From NCBI GenBank assembly GCA_905372875.1, contig CAJPQU010000012.1, forward strand, positions 1 through 21,826: a stretch of DNA of 21,826 bases, read 5' to 3'. Below, in pieces: positions 8,226 through 16,656 of the stretch (its first letter is position 1; every line of letters begins with the position of its first letter). The DNA comes from an uncultured Schwartzia sp. GTDB taxonomy: Bacteria; Bacillota; Negativicutes; Selenomonadales; Selenomonadaceae. Below the pieces are notes generated by a model that made no database searches, had not been told where the DNA came from, and was given only the letters and a program-made list of their open reading frames with translations. The translations under genes and the position numbers were made by a program.

Positions 8226-8798
8226 CACCGGTTCCGCCTCCGGCATTTCCCGGCGGTTTATCGCCTCACCTTCCTCCGGCGCCACTTCCGGCAAAGCCGG
8301 AAGCTCTTTCAAATCCCGCAGTCCGAAGCAGCGCAGGAAAGTAACGGTCGTTCCGTACAGAATGGGGCGGCCGATGACCGCCTTGCGCCCCACCTCTTGA
8401 ATCAAATCACGCTCTATTAAAAGCGACAAGACCTTCTCCGCGTGGACGCCGCGAATCCCCTCAATCTCCTGTTTGGTCACCGGCTGGCGAAACGCAATGA
8501 TGGCCAAGGTTTCCATCGCCGGATGAGAAAGCCGCCGATCCATGGTCTGGGATAATGTTTCGAGGTAAGAAAAATATTCCGCCCGGGTAACAAGCTGCCA
8601 CCCGCCAACCGTTTCCTGAAGTTCGATACCGCTCCGACGTTCGTCCAGACGCTCCTTTTCCAATACCAAAAGCTCCGCCACGTTCTCCCGATCCACTTTC
8701 AAAATTTCCGCCAATTGCTTTTCGGAAATTGGTTCCCCGCTGGCAAAAAGTACGGCTTCCAACGGCCCCAGCATATCAGACAAAAACATCAGTCCCAT
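8220..8798 (-). CDS. scpB: Segregation and condensation protein B
   Basis: Winged-helix kleisin-associated subunit that with ScpA and SMC forms the bacterial condensin acting on the nucleoid. The 192 residues show the typical start LGPLEAVLFASGEPIS, the first winged helix, then RRLSHPAMETLAIIAFRQPV and IEGIRGVHAEKVL of the second winged helix, followed by VGRKAVIGRPILYGTT. An open reading frame extends upstream to 8933, but that part is only the overlap with scpA in another frame. The ATG at 8798 has AGAGGGG seven bases upstream and overlaps the scpA end by 23 bases, which suggests translational coupling. A downstream ATG at 8774 is a less supported alternative. The acidic C-terminal tail is short. 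Confidence 0.95.
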   Translation of the reverse strand: MGLMFLSDMLGPLEAVLFASGEPISEKQLAEILKVDRENVAELLVLEKERLDERRSGIELQETVGGWQLVTRAEYFSYLETLSQTMDRRLSHPAMETLAIIAFRQPVTKQEIEGIRGVHAEKVLSLLIERDLIQEVGRKAVIGRPILYGTTVTFLRCFGLRDLKELPALPEVAPEEGEAINRREMPEAEPVP

Positions 8799-9543
8799 CT
8801 TCCGCCCCCTCTTCCTCTTCCCAAGCCGAATCCAAAGGCCGCACCCGAAGAACAATGGAGGAAAACAGGGTGCTTTGTTCCGCGAAAATATACTTGCGGC
8901 GGATAAGTTCCAACAGCGCCAGGAACCCGGCAATCAGCCCGGCGCGCGTCCTCTCCGAGAAAACCGCCGCAAAAGGCAGCGTCCCGCCCTGCTTCGCCAG
9001 CCGATCCATAATCTTCGCCATCTGCTCTTCCACCCGATACGTTTCGTGTGCCACAATGACTTCGGGAATCGCCAGCTCCCGCCGTCGGGCCATGAGGCTC
9101 TGAAAAGCGTTCCACAGCGCTTCTACCGGAAGATTTTCCGGCGGCAGCCGCCGCACGGGGAGAGCCATGGGGGGGCGCGCCACATGACGGCTCTGCCGTT
9201 CCCCCCATTCATCGAGGACAACGCTCACCTTTTTATATTGCTGATAAGCTAAAATACGCGCCACCAATTCCTGCCGGGGATCTTCCTCCGCTTCTTCCTC
9301 TTCCTGCGGCGGTTTGGGGAGCATCAGCCGGGATTTAATGAGCAGGAGTGTCGCCGCCATGACCAAAAATTCGCTGGCCACCTCGATGTCAAACTGCCGC
9401 AGCCTTCGCAGATATGCCATGTATTGTCCCGTCAAGACCGCCATGGGGATATCGTAAACGTCGATCTTATTTTTCTCAATCAGATGCATGAGAAGATCCA
9501 TGGGACCTTCAAACGCGTCTAATCGAATCTTATAATCTTCCAC
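8776..9543 (-). CDS. scpA: Segregation and condensation protein A (kleisin)
   Basis: Kleisin subunit bridging the heads of SMC in the bacterial condensin. The 255 residues begin EDYKIRLDAFEGPMDLLMHLIEK, the family's N-terminal helix that binds the SMC neck. The middle holds ASEFLVMAATLLLIKSRLMLP followed by a glutamate-rich linker. The C-terminal winged helix (about 170-240) binds the SMC cap. An in-frame TTG at 9549 would sit one base from the ribosome-binding site; GAGGG (9550-9554) is six bases from GTG at 9543, so GTG is taken as the start. The M50 protease gene ends 17 bases upstream and scpB overlaps downstream. Confidence 0.95.
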   Translation of the reverse strand: MEDYKIRLDAFEGPMDLLMHLIEKNKIDVYDIPMAVLTGQYMAYLRRLRQFDIEVASEFLVMAATLLLIKSRLMLPKPPQEEEEAEEDPRQELVARILAYQQYKKVSVVLDEWGERQSRHVARPPMALPVRRLPPENLPVEALWNAFQSLMARRRELAIPEVIVAHETYRVEEQMAKIMDRLAKQGGTLPFAAVFSERTRAGLIAGFLALLELIRRKYIFAEQSTLFSSIVLRVRPLDSAWEEEEGAEDGTDVFV

Positions 9544-9560
9544 CGACAACCCTCAAAAAA

Positions 9561-10202
9561 TTAAAAGAACACACCGAATACGACGCCCCATATCGCCGCG
9601 TAGAGGCGAATAATGAACTGAGACAGGGGAATGAGAATCGCGCCTAAAACCGGCGTCACCAACAGCACAATAAGGATGAGAAAACTGTATCGCTCCAGCC
9701 CCGCCAACTTATACTGCTGCTGCGGCGAAAGAAAAGCCATGAGAACCCGCGAACCGTCCAAAGGCGGCAAGGGAATCAGATTGAAAATGCCAAAATTCAC
9801 ATTGTACACGAGAATCAACCACAGAACGGAACGGACGCCCATGGAAAGCGACAGATCCATGACCTGCGTCAAGAAAATGAGCACGGCCATCGCCGCAAAG
9901 GCCACAACAAAATTGGCCCCCGGCCCCGCCAACGCCACAAAAACTTCACCCCAACGGCGGTTGCGGAAATTGCTGGGGTTTACCATCACCGGTTTAGCCC
10001 AGCCGAAGCGCGCCACCAAGAGCATTAAAAGGCCGATAGGATCAAGATGTGCCAAAGGGTTCAGCGTGAGCCGGCCGGTGAGTTTCGGGGTAAAATCCCC
10101 CATCGCCACCGCGACGCGGGCGTGCGCGTATTCGTGAAGCGCCATGGCGATGATCAATCCGGGAAGCCCAGCCACTATCTCCATCAGATCAAAACCAAAC
10201 AT
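9561..10202 (-). CDS. Site-2 protease family (M50) membrane metalloprotease
   Basis: Polytopic membrane zinc protease of the compact YwhC-like M50 group; substrates of this group are mostly unknown. The 213 residues show HEYAH (23-27, zinc-binding HExxH) inside the first hydrophobic segment, NPLAHLDPIG near 48-57, and the third zinc-ligand region NLIPLPPLDG (about 141-150) near a later membrane helix. Five to six hydrophobic segments are apparent. No PDZ domain is present, unlike RseP or RasP. The ATG overlaps the stop of the upstream NUDIX gene (TAATG), so the pair is probably translationally coupled. scpA follows after 17 bases. Confidence 0.9.
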   Translation of the reverse strand: MFGFDLMEIVAGLPGLIIAMALHEYAHARVAVAMGDFTPKLTGRLTLNPLAHLDPIGLLMLLVARFGWAKPVMVNPSNFRNRRWGEVFVALAGPGANFVVAFAAMAVLIFLTQVMDLSLSMGVRSVLWLILVYNVNFGIFNLIPLPPLDGSRVLMAFLSPQQQYKLAGLERYSFLILIVLLVTPVLGAILIPLSQFIIRLYAAIWGVVFGVFF

Positions 10203-10762
10203 TATCTTCCTCCTCCGCTGGCGCTCTGCCGATGCGCCAATAACAAAACCGCCGCCACCGTCTTTGCATCCACGATACGGCCGTCTGTGATTTCCTGCAC
10301 CGCTTCGGACAGCGGCATGGTCATCACATGAAGAAACTCATCCTCATCCGGCGACTGCTTCCCCGGTGACAGTTCCGTAGCCAAGTAAATATGAATCCAT
10401 TCGTCAGAAAATCCCACCGTTGTCGCTAACGTCAAAAGTTTCTCATACCGCCCGGCCTCGTAGCCAGTCTCTTCCTGGAGCTCCCGCTTGGCACAGCCCA
10501 AGGGGTCTTCTCCCGGCACATCCAACTTCCCCGCCGGAATTTCCAGCGTGACCGCCTGCACCGGATAGCGGTACTGCCGCACTAAGACGATCCGACCGTC
10601 GGGCAAAAGAGGAATCACTGCCGCCGCTCCAGGGTGCTTCACCCACTCCCGCGCCGCCTCACGGCCATTGGGGAGCCTCACCCGATCGCGTTTCACATGA
10701 AGAAGATACCCCTGATAAATATCCTCACTCGCGATGCGCTGCTCGATCAAATCTTCGTCCAT
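10202..10762 (-). CDS. nudF: NUDIX hydrolase, probable ADP-ribose pyrophosphatase
   Basis: Cytoplasmic NUDIX hydrolase, probably cleaving ADP-ribose to AMP and ribose 5-phosphate. The 186 residues have an N-terminal beta domain (about 1-45), VLVRQYRYPV near 59-68, EIPAGKL near 74-80 and the NUDIX box to 101 with the metal-binding RELQEE (93-98). The box has one more residue between its first Gly and Glu than the usual GX5E spacing (GKLDVPGE). This probably only lengthens the loop. The Shine-Dalgarno GGAGG is about 12 bases from the ATG, rather far, with no better in-frame start nearby. A 66-base gap to recN upstream shows no clear terminator or promoter. The symbol is assigned by family resemblance only. 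Confidence 0.85.
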   Translation of the reverse strand: MDEDLIEQRIASEDIYQGYLLHVKRDRVRLPNGREAAREWVKHPGAAAVIPLLPDGRIVLVRQYRYPVQAVTLEIPAGKLDVPGEDPLGCAKRELQEETGYEAGRYEKLLTLATTVGFSDEWIHIYLATELSPGKQSPDEDEFLHVMTMPLSEAVQEITDGRIVDAKTVAAVLLLAHRQSASGGGR

Positions 10763-10828
10763 CCCGTATTGTCTCCTCCCTTTATGAAAAGCAGCCGTAA
10801 TGATTTGCTAATTTTCTCCCCGACCTTC

Positions 10829-12541
10829 TTAAAGCCGCTTCTTGCCGCTTCGCAGTTCCTTTTTCTTTGCCGCCGCAAAGCGGATCATCTCCCGCGCGTT
10901 ATCTAAAGAAGCCGCACTCACGTCCATCCCCGAAGCCATCCGCGCGATTTCCTTCACCTGTTCCGTCGCTGTAAGACGCCGGACATTCGTCGTCGTCTTG
11001 CCCTTTTCGGACGCCTTGCTCAAATAAAAATGACCGTCCGCCATGCAGGCGATCTGGGGCAGGTGGGTAATGCACAGCACTTGTTTGCGGCTCGCCACGG
11101 CGGCGATGCATTCCGCCACCATTTGGGCGGTCTTGCCTCCGATCCCCGTATCGATTTCGTCGAAGACCATGCTGCCCACGGAGGAATCTCCCGCGGCCGC
11201 TACACTCTTAATGGCCAGTGCGATACGTGACAGTTCTCCCCCCGACGCGATCTTGGCCAGCGGCTTTTCCTCTTCCCCCACGTTGGCCAAAAAGAGGATG
11301 TCCAATGCATCAGCTCCCCGGACTGTCATTTCTGCGGGAGAGACTTTCAGCGTCAACCGAGCATCCGGCATCCCCAACGAAGCCAAGCGTTCGCTGATCC
11401 GCGCCGAAAGCTCAGCCGCAGCCTCCTGGCGGCTTTGACTCAAAGCCGCCGCTGCGGCTTTCGCCCTCCTTTGGGCCTCCGCTTCCGCCGTTCGCAGCAG
11501 AGCGATGTCACTGTCGTAATTTTCCATATCCGCTAATTCTGCCGTGATCTTTTCCTGATGAGCCATCACAGCGGTCAGACTGCCCCCGTATTTTCGACAC
11601 AGCTTGTCAATGGTGTCCAGACGGCTTTGCAGCGCATCCAGCCGTGCCGGATCAAATTCCAATCCGTCCCGATATCCTCGGACGGTATGGGCAACTTCCT
11701 GCAGTTGGCAGACAGCATCTTCCAGCATGGGCAGGGAGGAAGACGCGTCGTCGTCATAGCGGGCCACAGTTTCCAGTGCTGCCCGCACCCGGGCCAACGC
11801 ACCTAAGACGCCGTCCTGATTGTCGTCTCCGTCCAAGAGCACCCGGGCTTCCTCGATACTTTCCGTGATCCGCTCCGCGTTGGAAAGACGCTTGATCTCC
11901 GCCTCCAGCCCCTCGTCTTCCTTCTCTGTCAGTTGGGCGCTCTCAATTTCCTGTACCTGCCAACGCAGCATATCCAAACGATCAGCGATGTCCCGTGCCT
12001 GCTCTTCTTTAGCCGAAAGTGCGGCAGCGGCTTCCTGCCACGCCGTAAAAGCGGCTCCGTAAGCCGCTGCCAACCGGGTACTTTCCGGACGACTTCCGTC
12101 TAAAAGGTGGAATTGGTTTTCCGCCTTTAAGAGCGCTAAATTCTCGTTCTGGCCGTGGATGTCCGCCAAGTATTCACCGATTTTGCGCAGTACTGCCAAC
12201 GTAACGTGACAGCCGTTCACTAAGATGACGTTCTTTCCCTTCACGGTGAGCTGCCGGGTGACAATCAGGGCATCATCCTCATCCGCAATGGCCTGTTCCC
12301 GCAAAAACGCATGAAGTTTCTCCTCCCCGGCAATGTCGAAGATCGCTTCCACCCGGGACCATTCGCACCCGGTGCGAATAACATCGCCGGAAAGGCGGTG
12401 ACCCAACACAGCGCCTAAAGCGTCGATGAGGATTGATTTTCCCGCGCCGGTTTCCCCCGTCAGGATATTCAGCCCTGCGTCGAACTCAATCTCCACCTGT
12501 TCTAAGAGGGCAAAATTCCAGACTGTCAACGTCTTTAGCAT
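10829..12541 (-). CDS. recN: DNA repair protein RecN
   Basis: SMC-like ATPase that acts early in double-strand break repair. The 570 residues contain Walker A GETGAGKS (29-36), a long central coiled-coil (about 150-370) rich in Ala, Glu and Arg, the ABC signature IASGGELSRI (431-440), Walker B with MVFDEIDTGIGG (about 458-469) and the switch THLPQIA (about 492-498). Length is typical (550-575). The ATG at 12541 has GAGGTGG four bases upstream, and that sequence overlaps the argR stop, so argR and recN are one unit. No LexA-type operator is evident because the upstream DNA is argR coding sequence. Confidence 0.97.
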   Translation of the reverse strand: MLKTLTVWNFALLEQVEIEFDAGLNILTGETGAGKSILIDALGAVLGHRLSGDVIRTGCEWSRVEAIFDIAGEEKLHAFLREQAIADEDDALIVTRQLTVKGKNVILVNGCHVTLAVLRKIGEYLADIHGQNENLALLKAENQFHLLDGSRPESTRLAAAYGAAFTAWQEAAAALSAKEEQARDIADRLDMLRWQVQEIESAQLTEKEDEGLEAEIKRLSNAERITESIEEARVLLDGDDNQDGVLGALARVRAALETVARYDDDASSSLPMLEDAVCQLQEVAHTVRGYRDGLEFDPARLDALQSRLDTIDKLCRKYGGSLTAVMAHQEKITAELADMENYDSDIALLRTAEAEAQRRAKAAAAALSQSRQEAAAELSARISERLASLGMPDARLTLKVSPAEMTVRGADALDILFLANVGEEEKPLAKIASGGELSRIALAIKSVAAAGDSSVGSMVFDEIDTGIGGKTAQMVAECIAAVASRKQVLCITHLPQIACMADGHFYLSKASEKGKTTTNVRRLTATEQVKEIARMASGMDVSAASLDNAREMIRFAAAKKKELRSGKKRL

Positions 12542-12550
12542 AGTTCCACC

Positions 12551-13015
12551 TCAGTCGATCATCGCTTTCAGCTTTTCCCTGATCTCTCGGACGGCATCTC
12601 TTGGCTTGACCACCGCTAAAATGGTATCGTCCCCCGCAATAGTGCCGATGATTTCCGGCCACTTCGCTCCATCGATGGTCGAGGCTACCGCGTTGGCAGT
12701 TCCCGGGAGGGTCTTGATGACGATCAGGTTCTCACTGTCATCGACATCGACCACTGCGTCCCGGAACATGCGCCCCATACGCTCCCGAGAAAATCCCTCT
12801 TTGCTTTCCGCCGGAAATGCATAACGGGAACGGCCTTCACCAATGGGAATCTTCACCAACAGGAGCTCCTTGATATCCCGGGACACCGTTGCCTGCGTCA
12901 CCTGAATTCCCTGCTGGCGCAGCCTCTGGCCAAGTTCTTCCTGCGTCGCCACGATATGGCGCTTTATGATCTCTCGGATCAACGCCTGGCGATCCGTTTT
13001 CTTCATCGCCTGCAC
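12551..13015 (-). CDS. argR: Arginine repressor ArgR/AhrC
   Basis: Arginine-sensing transcription factor that controls arginine biosynthesis and catabolism as a hexamer. The 154 residues have an N-terminal winged helix with VTQATVSRDIKELLLVK (about 37-53; SR pair in the recognition helix), and a C-terminal oligomerisation/arginine-binding domain with PGTANAVASTID and GTIAGDDTIL. The GDDT motif is the usual arginine contact. GTG at 13015 has GGAG seven bases upstream; ATG at 13006 would give 151 residues but its nearest purine-rich sequence is 11 bases away. The nadK stop lies 19 bases upstream. No ARG box was found beside the gene. Confidence 0.95.
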   Translation of the reverse strand: MQAMKKTDRQALIREIIKRHIVATQEELGQRLRQQGIQVTQATVSRDIKELLLVKIPIGEGRSRYAFPAESKEGFSRERMGRMFRDAVVDVDDSENLIVIKTLPGTANAVASTIDGAKWPEIIGTIAGDDTILAVVKPRDAVREIREKLKAMID

Positions 13016-13034
13016 CGCCTCTCTCCGCTTAAAG

Positions 13035-13889
13035 TCAAGCGTTATATAAGAGCTTTGTCCGAATGGTCTGATAGTAATTCTTATCGTCGAATTTTACAAT
13101 TTTCGCGGGAAGCGGGGCCTTGCGCACGATGACCTCATCCCCCGGCAGGAGGCGGAAGCTCTCCTGCCCGTCAAAGGTAACGATGATATCCTGATGAAGG
13201 GCCGCGATATGGATGCGCACCTCGTCGTTCTCATCGATGACCATGGGCCGTGCATTAAAGGTATGAGGGCAGATCGGCGTCAAAAGCAGCACTTTGACTT
13301 TCGGATTAATGAGGGGCCCCCCGGCCGACAGGGAATAGGCCGTGGAGCCCGTGGCCGTGGAAACGATAAGGCCGTCCGCCTTGTAGTCCATGACCCGGCA
13401 GCCATCCACACTCAATCCCAAGTGTAGCATCCGCGCCACGCCGCCCTTTGTGACCACCACGTCGTTGATGGCGTGTCCCAAAAATCGTTCGTCGTCTTCA
13501 CCGCTCTTGACAAAGCCAGACACCAGCATCCGTTCTTCAAAATAATACTGCCCCTTGATGATCTTTTCCAATTTGCTCTCAATCTCCGGCAGCTCAATAT
13601 CCGCCAAAAAACCAAAGGTGCCGATATTGATCCCGCAGACGGGAATGTCCCGCTCGTAAAGACGGCGGCAGATTCCCAGCAGCGTCCCGTCTCCCCCGAT
13701 GCTGAGCGCCATGTCAATGGGATGGTTTTCGATATCCTCCACCCCGTACGCCTCATAGTCAAAAAATTTGGCGCTGTCCATAGGCATCAGCAGTTTGACG
13801 TCCTTCCCCTGGTAAAAATTTACGATGCGCCGCAGCACCATGGGGGCATTTTCTTTGTCAATATTGGGAAATACCGCGATCATCAACAT
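13035..13889 (-). CDS. nadK: NAD kinase
   Basis: Phosphorylates NAD+ to NADP+ with ATP or polyphosphate in the cytoplasm. The 284 residues show GGDGT (about 65-69) with the upstream SI, NIGTFGFLAD (about 88-97), NDVVVTKG (about 142-149), and GSTAYSLSAGGPL (about 181-193), which together define the family. A longer frame opens at 13919, but AAAGGAG (13898-13904) lies eight bases before ATG at 13889 and decides the start. The gene sits between tlyA and argR, an order seen in many clostridia. Codon use and base composition do not differ noticeably from neighbours. Confidence 0.96.
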   Translation of the reverse strand: MLMIAVFPNIDKENAPMVLRRIVNFYQGKDVKLLMPMDSAKFFDYEAYGVEDIENHPIDMALSIGGDGTLLGICRRLYERDIPVCGINIGTFGFLADIELPEIESKLEKIIKGQYYFEERMLVSGFVKSGEDDERFLGHAINDVVVTKGGVARMLHLGLSVDGCRVMDYKADGLIVSTATGSTAYSLSAGGPLINPKVKVLLLTPICPHTFNARPMVIDENDEVRIHIAALHQDIIVTFDGQESFRLLPGDEVIVRKAPLPAKIVKFDDKNYYQTIRTKLLYNA

Positions 13890-13897
13890 TGCCGTCT

Positions 13898-13904
13898 CTC
13901 CTTT
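13898..13904 (-). promoter_or_regulatory. Shine-Dalgarno AAAGGAG that fixes the nadK start
   Basis: AAAGGAG lies eight bases before the ATG at 13889-13887. It sits inside the longer open frame that begins at 13919, so that longer frame is unlikely to be used. Confidence 0.7.
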
Positions 13905-13947
13905 GGCAGCTAACTCCATAGACTAAAAAGTGATTGCCGGGAAGGTG

Positions 13948-14766
13948 TCAGTTCTCCGGACGATCCAAGGCGTGATGGGCTTCAGCCACCGTCTGTTCTA
14001 TCAGCGCTTCCGTTAGTGTATCTTCCCGCTCTCGATCAACTGTCAGATAAAGCAGGTATTCGATGTTCCCCTCTGGACCTTTTACCGGCGAGTAGGTCAG
14101 CCCCTGCGGAACAAGGGGTAGAGAACGGGCAAAGGCGACGATCTGCCGTATCACAGAGGTGTGAACGGCCGCCGATCGCACCACACCTTTTTTCCCCACA
14201 TGTTCCCGTCCCGCCTCAAACTGCGGCTTAATCAAGGCAACGATCTCACCGTGTCCGTGTAAAAGCGCCTTAACCGGCTCCAGCACCTTCGTCAGCGAGA
14301 TGAAAGCCACGTCGATGGAGGCAAACTCCAACACCTCTCCGATATCCTCCGGCTTTACATGGCGGATGTTGACCCGTTCCATGTTGACCACCCGGTCATC
14401 AGTGCGCAGTTTCCATGCCAACTGGCCATAGCCCACATCAATGGCATATACCTTAGCCGCTCCGTTTTGCAGAGCACAGTCCGTAAATCCCCCCGTGGAA
14501 GCACCGATGTCCGCCATGATCCGCCCTGTCAGGGAGATACCGAAGGTATCGAGCGCCTTGGCCAGTTTCCATCCGCCCCGGCTCACATACGGGAGGGCAT
14601 CGCCTAAAAGACGGATGTCCGCGTCTGTCTTCACCATTGTCCCCGCTTTATCCACCTTCTGCCCATCCACCAAAACCAGTCCGGCCATGATGGTGGTCTT
14701 GGCTCTTTCCCGGCTCTCCGCCAAGCGGCGCACCGTCAATAAGACGTCGAGCCGTTCCTTAACCAT
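13948..14766 (-). CDS. tlyA: TlyA-family rRNA methyltransferase (S4 + FtsJ-like)
   Basis: Predicted 2'-O-methyltransferase acting on ribosomal RNA; characterised TlyA proteins modify 16S C1409 and/or 23S C1920, and the old haemolysin name is doubtful. The 272 residues have an S4 RNA-binding domain (about 1-62, with RLDVLL and AGLVLVDGQKVDK), then a Rossmann fold with SAM motif DIGASTGGF (86-94), DVGYGQL (about 110-116), the catalytic tetrad region with GGWKLAKAL (about 64-72), FISLTKVL (155-162) and ALIKPQFEAG (about 177-186). It overlaps the end of dxs by eight bases, so translation is probably coupled. Confidence 0.93.
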   Translation of the reverse strand: MVKERLDVLLTVRRLAESRERAKTTIMAGLVLVDGQKVDKAGTMVKTDADIRLLGDALPYVSRGGWKLAKALDTFGISLTGRIMADIGASTGGFTDCALQNGAAKVYAIDVGYGQLAWKLRTDDRVVNMERVNIRHVKPEDIGEVLEFASIDVAFISLTKVLEPVKALLHGHGEIVALIKPQFEAGREHVGKKGVVRSAAVHTSVIRQIVAFARSLPLVPQGLTYSPVKGPEGNIEYLLYLTVDREREDTLTEALIEQTVAEAHHALDRPEN

Positions 14767-16642
14767 ACGTCCTCCCTAATCTCTCCCGAACCCGGGCGGC
14801 CATTTGATACGGCAGCAGACCACATTCCTCCCATAGCAGGGATCGATCCCCTTGGGGAACGAAACGATCGGGAATCCCAAGGCGCAGCAGAGGAACGGTG
14901 CGTCCGGCATCTGCCAGACATTCCAATACCGCTGAACCGAAACCACCCGCTAAAACGTTTTCTTCCACGGTCACCAAGAGTTTCACGTGGCCGGCGGCCT
15001 CTAAGAGAAGTTCCCTGTCCAAAGGTTTAACGAAACGCATATTAACAACCTCGGTCGCAATGCCATCGGCGGCTAAAAGTTCCGCCGCCTGCAAAGCATT
15101 CGCCGTCATACTGCCCACGGCCAAAAAGCATACATCGCCGCCCTCGCGAAGGATTTCACCCTTTCCGAGGGGAAGCGGCTGCACATCGTCCGTCAGGGGA
15201 ACCCCCGCCGCCGTACCTCGAGGATACCGAAGGGCTGCTGGGCCGTCAATAGAAAGGGCCGTGATGAGCATACGCCGCAGTTCATTCTCATCTTTCGGCG
15301 CCATGACAGTCATATTGGGCATCATCCGCAGATAAGAAAGATCAAAAACGCCGTGATGGGTCGGGCCATCATTCCCCACTAAGCCTGCCCGGTCCAAGCA
15401 CAGAGTCACCGGCAGATTTTGCAGACAGACATCATGAAGCAGCTGATCGTAAGCGCGCTGTGCAAAGGTAGAATAGATAGCCGCCACCGGTCTTTTTCCT
15501 GCCGCTGCCATCCCCGCCGCCAGCGTGACCGCATGTTCCTCGGCGATCCCCACGTCAAAATACCGGTTTGGAAACTTCTCGGCAAAAACTTTCAGCCCCG
15601 TTCCCCCCGGCATGGCAGCGGTAATCGCCGTGATATTTGGATTCTCGGCAGCCAATTTGACCAAAGTCTGCCCGAAAACCTCCGTGTAAGTGGGCGGTGC
15701 ACCTTCGTCCTTTTTGACCTGGCCGCTTATGACATCAAAAGTCCCGACCCCGTGGAATTTATCTGGCTCAATTTCCGCAGGAAGATATCCCCGCCCTTTT
15801 TTTGTATGCACATGCACCAAGACAGGACCGTCCATCATCCGTATCTCGCTGAATACTTCCCGCAGAAGCCGAAGGTTATGTCCATCCAAAGGGCCGACGT
15901 AGGTAAAGCCCATCTCCGCGAAGATACCTCCCGGTACCAGCACCGACTTCACGCCGTCCTTGATGTACTCCGCCGTCTTCAGCACCGTATCCCCGATGTG
16001 GGGGATGCTGCGGAAAAACCCTTCCAGGTCCTTTTTGGCCTTGTTGTACTGGGGCATTACCCGAAGGCGGGAAAGATATTCCGACATCGCTCCCACGTTA
16101 GTATCAATGCTCATGCCGTTATCGTTGAGAATGACGATGAGACGCTTGCCTAACTGGCCGGCGTGATTAAGTGCCTCAAAGGCTTCACCGCCGGTCATGG
16201 CCCCGTCCCCGATGACGGCGATGACGTGTTCGCCCCGATCATCCAAATCCCGCGCAATCGCCATGCCCAAGGCCGCCGAAATCGACGTACTGGCATGGCC
16301 CACCCCAAAAGCGTCGTAGGGGGATTCCGTCCGACAGGGAAAACCGGTGATGCCGCCATAGCGGCGTAAGGCCGTAAAGGCTTCCCGCCGCCCCGTCAGG
16401 ATCTTATGGGCGTACGCCTGATGCCCCACGTCCCAGATCACTTTATCTCGCGGCAGCTTAAAGACGCTGTAAAGCGCCAGTGTCAGCTCCACTGTCCCCA
16501 GGCTGGGGGCCAAATGTCCGCCGGTCTGTGCCACCGTTTGGATGATGTACGTCCGCAGTTCCGCCGCCAACTGCTCTAATTCAGGCAGCGAAAGCTCACT
16601 GAGACGCTGCGGTTCATCAATGGTTTCCAAAAGTTTCGTCAT
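14759..16642 (-). CDS. dxs: 1-deoxy-D-xylulose-5-phosphate synthase
   Basis: First enzyme of the MEP isoprenoid pathway, joining pyruvate and glyceraldehyde 3-phosphate with thiamine diphosphate. The 627 residues include GGHLAPSLG with the catalytic His (about 43), WDVGHQAYAHKILTGR (about 70-85), the cofactor motif GDGAMTGG (about 145-152) through NDN (about 173-175), the transketolase region with AEEHAVTLAAGMA, and the C-terminal transketolase-C domain with KLLVTVEENVLAGGFGS. An in-frame GTG at 16660 would overlap ispA by four bases (GTGA) but has no ribosome-binding site; ATG at 16642 has GGATGGAG four bases upstream and gives the usual family N-terminus. With ispA upstream it forms an isoprenoid pair. 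Confidence 0.97.
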   Translation of the reverse strand: MTKLLETIDEPQRLSELSLPELEQLAAELRTYIIQTVAQTGGHLAPSLGTVELTLALYSVFKLPRDKVIWDVGHQAYAHKILTGRREAFTALRRYGGITGFPCRTESPYDAFGVGHASTSISAALGMAIARDLDDRGEHVIAVIGDGAMTGGEAFEALNHAGQLGKRLIVILNDNGMSIDTNVGAMSEYLSRLRVMPQYNKAKKDLEGFFRSIPHIGDTVLKTAEYIKDGVKSVLVPGGIFAEMGFTYVGPLDGHNLRLLREVFSEIRMMDGPVLVHVHTKKGRGYLPAEIEPDKFHGVGTFDVISGQVKKDEGAPPTYTEVFGQTLVKLAAENPNITAITAAMPGGTGLKVFAEKFPNRYFDVGIAEEHAVTLAAGMAAAGKRPVAAIYSTFAQRAYDQLLHDVCLQNLPVTLCLDRAGLVGNDGPTHHGVFDLSYLRMMPNMTVMAPKDENELRRMLITALSIDGPAALRYPRGTAAGVPLTDDVQPLPLGKGEILREGGDVCFLAVGSMTANALQAAELLAADGIATEVVNMRFVKPLDRELLLEAAGHVKLLVTVEENVLAGGFGSAVLECLADAGRTVPLLRLGIPDRFVPQGDRSLLWEECGLLPYQMAARVRERLGRTYG

Positions 16643-16656
16643 AACACTCCATCCGC

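Noticed and set aside
8799..8933. N-terminal extension of scpB
   Set aside because: It overlaps scpA coding sequence and adds residues without similarity to ScpB; the ribosome-binding site favours 8798.
15419..16153. 244-codon frame on the plus strand
   Set aside because: It lies antisense to dxs, which shows full family motifs.
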